Below the pieces are notes generated by a model that saw only the letters and a list, made by a program, of their open reading frames with translations, did not search any database and had not been told where the DNA came from. From an uncultured Acidobacteriota bacterium (lineage in GTDB: Bacteria; Acidobacteriota; Thermoanaerobaculia; UBA5066), in assembly GCA_937902605.1 (NCBI GenBank), contig CALFNC010000021.1, positions 1 to 5,581 on the forward strand: a stretch of 5,581 nt of DNA, in the 5' to 3' direction. Shown here piece after piece: positions 1-5,400 of the stretch; the stretch's first letter is position 1; each line of letters begins with the position of its first letter. Position numbers and translations under genes: made by a program.

Positions 1-2
1 CG

Positions 3-1034
3 ATGGCCGCACCGCCGGTCCCCAAGCCGGTCCCGGCGCCGTCGCCGCTTGCGGGCTCGACCCCGAAGGAGACGGCACCGGCCAAGACGGGGGCCCCGGG
101 GACTCCGGCGCGGATCGCCGCCGTCGTGGCGTCGCTCGCGATCCTCGGGGGCGTCGGGTACTTCGCGAAGAAGGAGCTAGGGAAACCGGCCGACGGGCCG
201 GTCCCAGCCGCGTCTCCCGCCGCGGAGGTCGCCCCGCTGCCGACGTTTGCGGCCCCGCCCACGAAGGATGCCGCGACCTTTCTCCCGACCGTTCCGCCGC
301 CTTCCGCCAGGGCGACGCCCCACGCGGCGCCGGGCGCCGGCAAAGGTTCGTCCGGCGCGGCCTCCGGCACGAGGCCGGAAGCGAAGGGATCGAAGGGCGT
401 GCCGGCGGCCTCGACCTCGGGAGACTCGGACGTCGCCCCACCGCCGACGAAGGAGCCCCCCCCGCGCTCACCGGAGCCTCCGGCGTTCGACACCTTCTCG
501 GTCCGGAAAGCGGTCAAGGTGAACGTCTCGCCCTCGCAGGCGCGGGTTTTTCTCGACGGACGGTACATCGGGATCTCGGACGACTGGGACGACGCGGGCG
601 GGGGCGCGCTGGTGACCTTCTCCGAGGGGAAGCACCGCTTCCGGTTCACCTATCCGGGCCGGAAGGACCTGCTGATCGACGTGACGTTCGGCTCGAAGGG
701 CGCGGACGACAAGATCGAGCTGGGCCAGAAGATGGAGAAGGGAGAGCCCGGGACCCCGTCGGGCCCGGAGGGGAAGATCTCCAGCCCCGACTACAAGACG
801 GCGGGGCCCGTCCGCTTCGATGTCAAGCCGCCCGACGCCACCGTCACGGTCGACGACCGCGTCATCGGTTCCGCGTCACAGTACCGGGACGAGGACCTGA
901 AGCTCCGCAAACCGGCGGTCCACGACGTCCTGCTCTCCGCCCCTGGCTACAAGACCAAGCACATTCGGATCGTCGCGTCCTCGTCGACCGACAAGGAGCT
1001 CGCGACGGTCAAGGAAAGCCTCAAGAAGGAATAG
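3..1034 (+). CDS. Membrane-anchored PEGA-like domain protein, possibly the C-terminal part of a larger protein (5' end uncertain)
   Basis: The visible 343 residues fall into four parts. Residues 1-36 are a Pro/Ala-rich stretch. Residues about 37-54 form one hydrophobic helix (RIAAVVASLAILGGVGYF), followed by a basic AKKELGK. Residues 60-165 are a low-complexity Pro/Ala/Ser linker. Two beta-rich repeats follow, at about 170-242 (VKVNVSPSQARVFLDGRYIG) and 269-340 (VRFDVKPPDATVTVDDRVIG, ending in APGYKTKHIRI). The pattern 'V.P..A.V.VDG..IG ... APGYK' is typical of PEGA domains, which often sit outside the membrane behind a single helix, for example at the C-terminus of bacterial Ser/Thr kinases. 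The ATG lies at the window edge with no visible ribosome-binding site and the frame is open to base 1. The pre-helix Pro-rich stretch looks like an interdomain linker, so I suspect the protein continues upstream, perhaps as a kinase. That part is not seen. No specific function can be assigned. Confidence 0.75.
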   Translation: MAAPPVPKPVPAPSPLAGSTPKETAPAKTGAPGTPARIAAVVASLAILGGVGYFAKKELGKPADGPVPAASPAAEVAPLPTFAAPPTKDAATFLPTVPPPSARATPHAAPGAGKGSSGAASGTRPEAKGSKGVPAASTSGDSDVAPPPTKEPPPRSPEPPAFDTFSVRKAVKVNVSPSQARVFLDGRYIGISDDWDDAGGGALVTFSEGKHRFRFTYPGRKDLLIDVTFGSKGADDKIELGQKMEKGEPGTPSGPEGKISSPDYKTAGPVRFDVKPPDATVTVDDRVIGSASQYRDEDLKLRKPAVHDVLLSAPGYKTKHIRIVASSSTDKELATVKESLKKE

Positions 1035-1039
1035 ACCCC

Positions 1040-1054
1040 AGGGCATTCAGCCCT
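1040..1054. terminator. Weak hairpin between convergent stops
   Basis: AGGGC, a 5-base loop (ATTCA) and GCCCT form a 5-bp hairpin lying across the 12-base gap between the stop of the PEGA-like gene and the stop of the DUF302 gene. It could serve as a bidirectional terminator, but neither side carries a clear T-tract (the plus side reads TCTC), and the stem overlaps the last codons of the DUF302 gene. The symmetry and location are the only support. Confidence 0.25.
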
Positions 1055-1448
1055 TCTCGCAGGCGGTGATGACTCGCGAAAGCGCCGCCCGGATCTCCGT
1101 CCCGACCTGCGTGAGCTCCGGCCAACCGATGAGGCCCATGACGGGGGCCGGGTCCATCGCCCGGACGACCGTTCGGCTCCCTTCCACCGACACGCAGACG
1201 TTGCAGGGGAGGAGGACCCCCACCTCGGGGACTGCCGTGATCGCCTTCAGCGCGGACGGGGGGTGGCAGGCGCCGAGGATCAGGTACGGGGGCAGGTCGA
1301 CGCCCAGCTTCTTCTTCAGCGTGGCGGCGACGTCGATCTCGGTCAGGATGCCGAAGCCTTCGGCCGCGAGCGCCTGCTTGGCCGCCTCGACGGTCTCGGC
1401 GAAGGGGCGAGGGGAGATCGCCTCGATGGCGACGGAGGTGTATTTCAT
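1047..1448 (-). CDS. DUF302 domain protein
   Basis: This is a complete 133-residue protein of the length usual for single-domain DUF302 proteins. The family signature is clear: GFGILTEIDVAATLKKKLGV (31-50), PYLILGACHPPSALKAI (54-70), a VGVLLPCNVCV strand (76-86) and VVRAMDP (94-100). It has no signal peptide or membrane helix, so it is probably cytoplasmic. Its cysteines are Cys61 in the GAC motif, Cys82 and Cys85 in PCNVC, and Cys130. The family has no established reaction; its members often occur beside metal, sulfur or redox genes. The ATG at 1446-1448 has a good ribosome-binding site, GAGGAG at 1457-1462, 8 bases away. It is the last gene of the minus-strand unit with arsR and the small membrane protein. 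A hairpin directly upstream (1464-1480) may influence its translation. Family assignment is firm; any role in detoxification is inference from neighbours. Confidence 0.9.
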   Translation of the reverse strand: MKYTSVAIEAISPRPFAETVEAAKQALAAEGFGILTEIDVAATLKKKLGVDLPPYLILGACHPPSALKAITAVPEVGVLLPCNVCVSVEGSRTVVRAMDPAPVMGLIGWPELTQVGTEIRAALSRVITACEKG

Positions 1449-1463
1449 TGGAGAGACTCCTCG

Positions 1464-1480
1464 GGGGCCCGCCGGGCCCC
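1464..1480 (-). promoter_or_regulatory. GC-rich hairpin abutting the DUF302 ribosome-binding site
   Basis: GGGGCCC, a 3-base loop and GGGCCCC form a perfect 7-bp stem of pure G-C pairs. On the minus strand its base lies one nucleotide before the GAGGAG Shine-Dalgarno sequence of the DUF302 gene. That Shine-Dalgarno can also pair locally, as GGAG-TCT-CTCC (1460-1450). No T-tract follows, so it is not a standard intrinsic terminator. It could be a translational modulator, a processing or stability element, or chance structure in GC-rich DNA. Confidence 0.35.
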
Positions 1481-1539
1481 TCGTGCTACGGGCGGCCCGC
1501 CAGCCGAAGCCGGCGCCGCGCCCGGGACTACGATGGCGG

Positions 1540-1746
1540 TCAGTCCTTGTGGATGGATTCAGGGGCCGGAGCCTGAGAGGCTGGAGGAGCCTCGGGGGAC
1601 GCGGGTTTGCGAGGGGCGCAGGTGGTCCCGCCGCCGGCGGGACGGGGCGACCCTCACGTCGGGACGCCGAGACGGGGGAGAACGAACTGCTGCAGCACGA
1701 CCCAGAGGACCAGGAAGGCCGCGAACCAGAGAATGTCGGCGTTCAT
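1540..1746 (-). CDS. Tiny single-helix membrane protein; candidate selenoprotein read through UGA at 1654-1656 (conventional end 1654)
   Basis: The ATG at 1744-1746 overlaps the arsR stop as ATGA and follows a good ribosome-binding site (GGAAAGG, 5 bases upstream). The first 30 codons encode one hydrophobic helix, DILWFAAFLVLWVVLQQFVL (residues 4-23), then PRLGVPT and a UGA codon. Read conventionally, the protein is 30 residues and ends at 1654. If UGA is read as selenocysteine (position 31), the frame stays open for 37 more codons to a second UGA at 1540-1542. This adds a hydrophilic Pro/Ala-rich tail with one cysteine (Cys43) and a charged end (ESIHKD), giving 68 residues. A SECIS-like hairpin follows the UGA at the right spacing (listed separately). 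The topology would be a membrane anchor with a redox residue just outside the bilayer. I recognise no named family. Translation of the first 30 codons is well supported by the coupling; the readthrough is a hypothesis, because GC-rich DNA often stays open by chance. Confidence 0.55.
1611..1656 (-). promoter_or_regulatory. Candidate bacterial SECIS element enclosing the in-frame UGA
   Basis: On the minus strand the UGA (1656-1654) is followed by 10 bases and then a perfect 8-bp stem, GTCCCGCC / GGCGGGAC (1643-1636 with 1632-1625), closed by the loop GGC. The loop begins 18 bases after the UGA with a G, as in the E. coli fdhF element, which has an 11-base spacer and a GGUC loop. The helix continues below: CGC (1649-1647) pairs with GCG (1619-1617), and GAGGG (1655-1651, including the GA of the UGA) pairs with CCCTC (1615-1611). 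The two lower stems are separated by a single U/C mismatch. There is no T-tract after it, which argues against an intrinsic terminator. The pairing is seen directly; the function is inferred. Confidence 0.45.
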
Positions 1747-2126
1747 CTTGCCTTTCCGCGTCCCTTCGACTGGAACTCCGCCCGGCCCCGCGCCAGGCCC
1801 GCCTGTCGGCCCGCGAGCTGGTGCTGGAGCGAGTCGCAGACGGTGCCACAGATCTCGTAGACGGCCTGGTCGGCGATGCGGTAGTAGACGCTCGAGCCCT
1901 CGCGCCGGCAGTCGACCAGGCCCGCCTTCCGGAGGATCGCCAGGTGCTTCGAGACGTTCGCTTGGCTGCATTCCATCCCCTCCAGGAGGTCCGTCACGCA
2001 TTTCTCGCCGTTCTGCATCGCGTGCAGGATCCGGAGCCGCGTCGGGTCGGCCATCGCCTTCAGCCACTCGGCGATCTCGTCGAGCAGCATCTCCTTCGCC
2101 GGAGCGGCATTGGTGCGGGTACTCAT
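1743..2126 (-). CDS. ArsR/SmtB-family winged-helix transcriptional repressor
   Basis: This is a 127-residue repressor of normal ArsR-family length. Residues 17-37 carry the family opening (LKAMADPTRLRILHAM). Residues 43-66 hold the helix-turn-helix (CVTDLLEGMECSQANVSKHL, with recognition helix SQANVSKHLAILRKAGLV), and 70-84 the beta wing (VDCRREGSSVYYRI). A C-terminal dimerisation helix carries ICGTVC (92-97) and ends in a basic tail. It has five cysteines (43, 53, 73, 93, 97) but not the canonical ELCVCDL arsenic site, so the ligand cannot be named; Cys43/Cys53 or Cys93/Cys97 could sense a metal, persulfide or oxidant. I chose the ATG at 2126. An upstream in-frame ATG at 2177 would add 17 residues that do not look ArsR-like, and the best promoter lies inside that extension. 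The stop overlaps the next gene as ATGA. It probably represses its own promoter, acting as a cytoplasmic DNA-binding dimer. Confidence 0.9.
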   Translation of the reverse strand: MSTRTNAAPAKEMLLDEIAEWLKAMADPTRLRILHAMQNGEKCVTDLLEGMECSQANVSKHLAILRKAGLVDCRREGSSVYYRIADQAVYEICGTVCDSLQHQLAGRQAGLARGRAEFQSKGRGKAR

Positions 2127-2155
2127 ATAACTCTGTAACCATATACTCTCGACAG
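2124..2155. repeat. Imperfect direct repeat over the arsR -10 and start codon, possible operator
   Basis: On the plus strand CATATAACTCTGTAAC (2124-2139) is followed directly by CATATACTCTCGACAG (2140-2155). They share CATATA and, allowing a one-base gap, CTCT. One copy covers the -10 element and the other the transcription start and initiation codon, where an autorepressor would bind. ArsR operators are usually inverted repeats and I see no good dyad here, so the operator role is tentative. Confidence 0.35.
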
Positions 2156-2167
2156 GGGCGCTGTCAA
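2140..2167 (-). promoter_or_regulatory. Sigma70-type promoter of arsR
   Basis: On the minus strand a perfect TTGACA -35 (2167-2162) is followed by a 16-base spacer and TATATG (2145-2140; four of six -10 positions match). Transcription would start near 2133, leaving a leader of only about 7 bases before the ATG at 2126, so the mRNA is nearly leaderless, consistent with the absence of a strong Shine-Dalgarno. The AT-rich patch stands out against the GC-rich surroundings. Confidence 0.7.
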
Positions 2168-2173
2168 CAGCCA

Positions 2174-2233
2174 TCAAAGGACCTCGAGCTGTTCCTTCTT
2201 GTCGCCGTCGACGATCAGCATGAGGAGCTTCAT
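2174..2233 (-). pseudogene. Truncated PII-like regulator gene (N-terminal 19 codons only)
   Basis: A strong ribosome-binding site (GAGGAAGG, 5 bases before the ATG) leads into MKLLMLIVDGDKKEQLEVL and then a UGA at 2174-2176. This peptide matches the first beta strand and helix of PII-like (nitrogen-regulatory P-II family) proteins of roughly 90-110 residues that often follow RND permease and DUF2892 genes. The rest is missing: neither the frame after the UGA nor the other frames gives PII-like sequence, and the arsR promoter begins 7 bases on. A deletion joining the stump to the arsR region explains this better than a point mutation. It starts 14 bases after the DUF2892 stop, so it is the third gene of the permease operon. 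It could still be translated as a 19-residue peptide. The assignment rests on a short match and its position. Confidence 0.6.
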
Positions 2234-2247
2234 GTTCGGCCTTCCTC

Positions 2248-2439
2248 TCAGCCTTCCCTGACCCCTGCTTTTCGGAGGATCGTGATCATCGGGCACCGCT
2301 TGGTGAATCCCGACTGGAGGAGATTGGCTCCGACGAAGACTGTGAATAGGAAGAAGCCGGGATGGACGAAATAGCCGAGGGCGACGGAGAGGAGGACGAA
2401 GGCTCCGGCGATAGCCCGGAGCATGTCGTTGACGGTCAT
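2248..2439 (-). CDS. DUF2892 (YgaP-like) small inner-membrane protein
   Basis: This is a complete 63-residue protein with two predicted membrane helices (about residues 7-25 and 28-43) joined by a tight HPG turn. It ends in QSGFTKRCPMITILRKAGV, the family's typical C-terminal signature with one conserved Cys (49) in a C-P-M context. The family contains the membrane part of YgaP-type rhodanese proteins; here there is no rhodanese domain. Its biochemical role is not established. The start ATG at 2437-2439 overlaps the permease stop as ATGA and has only a weak Shine-Dalgarno, so translation is probably coupled to the permease. The frame also runs upstream inside the permease gene as Arg-rich nonsense; that extension is rejected because the family match begins at this methionine. 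It is likely an accessory of the efflux operon, though what it does for the pump is unknown. Confidence 0.88.
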   Translation of the reverse strand: MTVNDMLRAIAGAFVLLSVALGYFVHPGFFLFTVFVGANLLQSGFTKRCPMITILRKAGVREG

Positions 2440-5400
2440 GCGGTCTCGCTTTCTGGCACGGTACCCGAGGTCACGGTGCCGGTCCCGACGGTTGAGAGAT
2501 ACATGTAGTAGAGGAGCGGGATGACGACGAGGGTCAGGACGGTGGCGACGACGACGCCCGAGATCAGGGCGACCGCCAGCCCCTGGAAGATCGGGTCGAG
2601 GAGGATCACGAGCCCGCCGACGACGAGGGCGGCGGCGGTCAGGACGATCGGCCGGAAGCGGACGGCGCCCGCCTTGATGACAGCGTCCGCTAGGCCCTCG
2701 CCCATCTCCAGCTCTAAGTTGATGAAGTCGACGAGGAGGATCGAGTTCCGGACGATGATCCCGGCGAGGGCGATGAACCCGATCATCGAGGTGGCGGTGA
2801 AAAAGACGCCCCCGAACCCATGGGAAGGGAGGATGCCGATCAGGGTGAGGGGGATCGGCGCCATGATGATCAGGGGCGTCACGAACGACTTGAACCAGCC
2901 GACGACGAGGAAGTAGATCAGGACGATGACGGCGGCGAAGGCGATCCCCATGTCGCGGAACACCTCGTACGTGATGTGCCACTCGCCGTCCCACTTCATC
3001 GCGTACTTCGTCGAATCCGTGGGCATGTGGGTCGACATCAGCTCGAGGGGAGAGCCGTCGGGCGCCTTCAGCGCCTCGATCCTCTTTTGCATGTCGAGGA
3101 TCCCGTAGACGGGGGCCTCGGCGACGCCGGCCATCTCGGCCAGGACGTAGGTCACCGGCTGCAGGTTCTTGTGGTAGATGAACCGCTCGCGTGTCCCTTC
3201 ATGGACGGTCACCAGCTCCCGAAGCGGGACGAGCTGCCCCTGTGATCCCTGGACCGACGTCGCGAGAAGGCCGTCGAGGCTGGAGCGCTGGGCCCGGTCT
3301 AGCCGGAGAACGAGCGGGACGGCCTCGCTGGCCGTGCCGTCGCGGAGGAGCCCCACCTCGACGCCGTCGAGAGCGACCCGGAGCGTCCGCACCACCATCT
3401 CGGAGGTGATGCCGGAGCGGGCGGCTTTCTCGCCGTCGACCGAAAGCTCCAGCTTCGGGGCGGGAGTGCCGAAAGCTCCGACCAGCCAGTCGGTATCGAC
3501 CACGCCGGGGGTCTCCTCGAAGACCTTCCTCACCTGCCGCGCCAGGTCGACCCGCTTCTCGAGAGAGGGGCCGTAGATCTCGGCCACCATCGTCGAGAGG
3601 ACGGGCGGGCCGGGCGGGACCTCGGTCACCTTGACGTTCGCGTTCCACTTCTTGGCTATAGGCGCCAGAAGGATGCGGACATCCTTGGCGAACGGGTGAC
3701 TGTCGCGTTTCCGCTCATCCTTCGGGAGGAGGTTGACCTGAAGGTCCGCCACGAGCGGACCCGACCTTAGAAAGTAGTGCCTGACAAGTCCGTTGAAGTT
3801 GAACGGCGCCGACGTCCCGGCGTAGACCTCGACGTCGGTCACCTCTGGGAGGGCGCGAACGGTCTCGGCCAGGTCGCGGGCTGCGGCGGCAGTCGTCTCG
3901 AGCGTCGTCCCTTCCGGCATGTCGAGCACCACCTGGATCTCGCTCTTGTTGTCGTAAGGGAGCATCTTGACCTTGACGACCTTCAGATAGACGAGCCCCA
4001 TCGAGAGGAAGAGGAGCCCGACGACGCTGCCCAGGAGCGCCCAGCGCTTGGCCTTCGACTCGAGCAGCGGCGTGAAGAGAGCCTTGTAGAACCGGTGAAG
4101 CCGGTCCTCTTGGGGCGTCTCGGCGTCGACCTCGAAAGACCGCCCCTCCTTCATGTGCGCCTCCGCGTATTTCCGGAAGAGCTTGAAGGTGAGCCAGGGG
4201 GAGACGACGAAGGCGACGAAGAGCGAGAAGATCATCGCGGCCGAGGCGTTGATCGGGATGGGGCGCATGTAGGGGCCCATCAGCCCCGAGACGAACGCGA
4301 GGGGGAGGAGGGCCGCCACGACAGCGAAGGTCGCCAGGATCGTCGGGTTACCCACCTCGTCGACCGCGTAGACGGTCGTCAGGCGGGGCGGGCCCCACCC
4401 GAGCTCGTAGTGGCGGTGGATGTTCTCCACGACGACGATCGCATCGTCGACCAGGATGCCGATGGCGAAGATCAGCGCGAAGAGGGTGACCCGGTTCAGC
4501 GTGTAGCCGAACATGTAGGACGAGGCGAGCGTCAGGGCGAGGGTGGTCGGGACCGCGACGAGGACGACCAGCGCCTCCCGCCGGCCGAGGGCGAAGGCCA
4601 TCAGCAGGACGACCGAGATCGTCGCCAGGCCGACGTGGAACATCAGCTCCGACGACTTCTCGTTGGCCGTCTTCCCGTAGTCGCGCGTCTTTGTCATCGT
4701 GACGTTCGACGGGACGACCGGGCTCTTCAGCCGGGCGACGAGAGCGTCCAGCTCCTGGACCAGCTCGACGGCGTTCGTCCCGGGCTTTTTCGAGACGGCG
4801 ATGGTGACGGCGGCGGCATCGGTAGCTGAAGGGAGCCCCTTCTCGGAGCCGGCCGCGCCCGACATCAACCAGGCGTACTGCGACGGCTCCTCGGGGCCGT
4901 CGGCCACGGTGGCCACCTCGCGGAGAAAGACCGGCTTCCCCCCGTAGACGCCGACGACGACGTTTCCGACCTCCTCGGCCGAGCGGAGGAGGGAGCCGAC
5001 CTCGACCTGCGTCTCGAGGTTACCGGAGGCGAAGGTCCCGGCGGGGAGGCGCCAGTTGAGCGCGGAGACGGCCTGGGTGGCCTGGAGGAGCGAGGCGTGA
5101 TGCGAGGCGAGGCGGTCCCGGTCGAACGTCACGCGGACGACGCGCCGCTGCCCGCCGAGGACGGTCACCTGGGCGACGCGTGGGTGTCGCGTCAGCTCGG
5201 TCTTCAGCTCCTCGGCCACCTGGCGGATCTGGGTCGGCGAGGCGTCTTTCGACCAGAGAGTCCACGCCAGAACCGGGACGTCGTCGATGCCGCGAGGGAC
5301 GACGACTGGCGGCATCGCTCCGGCCGGGAGCTTGGGCGAGAGCTCTGAGAGCTTCGCTTGGACGCGGACGACCGCCTGGTCCGGGTCGGTCCCGACGAGA

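Noticed and set aside
1625..1643. The hairpin after the UGA as an intrinsic terminator
   Set aside because: No T-tract follows on the minus strand, and the stem falls between arsR and DUF302 in the same apparent unit; it remains possible as an attenuator but fits a SECIS geometry better.
1654..2142. 162-residue reading of the small membrane protein frame
   Set aside because: Everything before the Met at 1746 is a shadow of arsR; only the last 30 residues look like protein, and they have their own ribosome-binding site.
2126..2176. Simple frameshift or nonsense mutation as the cause of the short PII-like ORF
   Set aside because: Neither the read-through nor the shifted frames past 2174 resemble PII-like sequence, so the rest of the gene is absent rather than out of frame.
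1743..2177. Longer ArsR start at 2177
   Set aside because: The extra 17 residues are not ArsR-like, and the TTGACA/TATATG promoter lies within them, so the mRNA would start after that codon.
1066..2374. Several plus-strand ORFs over the DUF302/arsR region
   Set aside because: Translations are Arg/Pro/Ala-rich with no recognisable family, and they run antisense to clear DUF302 and ArsR genes.
2248..2994. 248-residue reading of the DUF2892 frame
   Set aside because: The first 185 residues are Arg/His/Pro-rich nonsense inside the permease gene; the DUF2892 match begins at the internal Met at 2439, which overlaps the permease stop as ATGA.
3777..4829. Long plus-strand ORF (350 codons) antisense to the permease
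   Set aside because: Its Asp/Glu/Arg/Val-rich translation has no domain pattern and it lies wholly within the well-supported RND permease; it is a GC-rich shadow frame.
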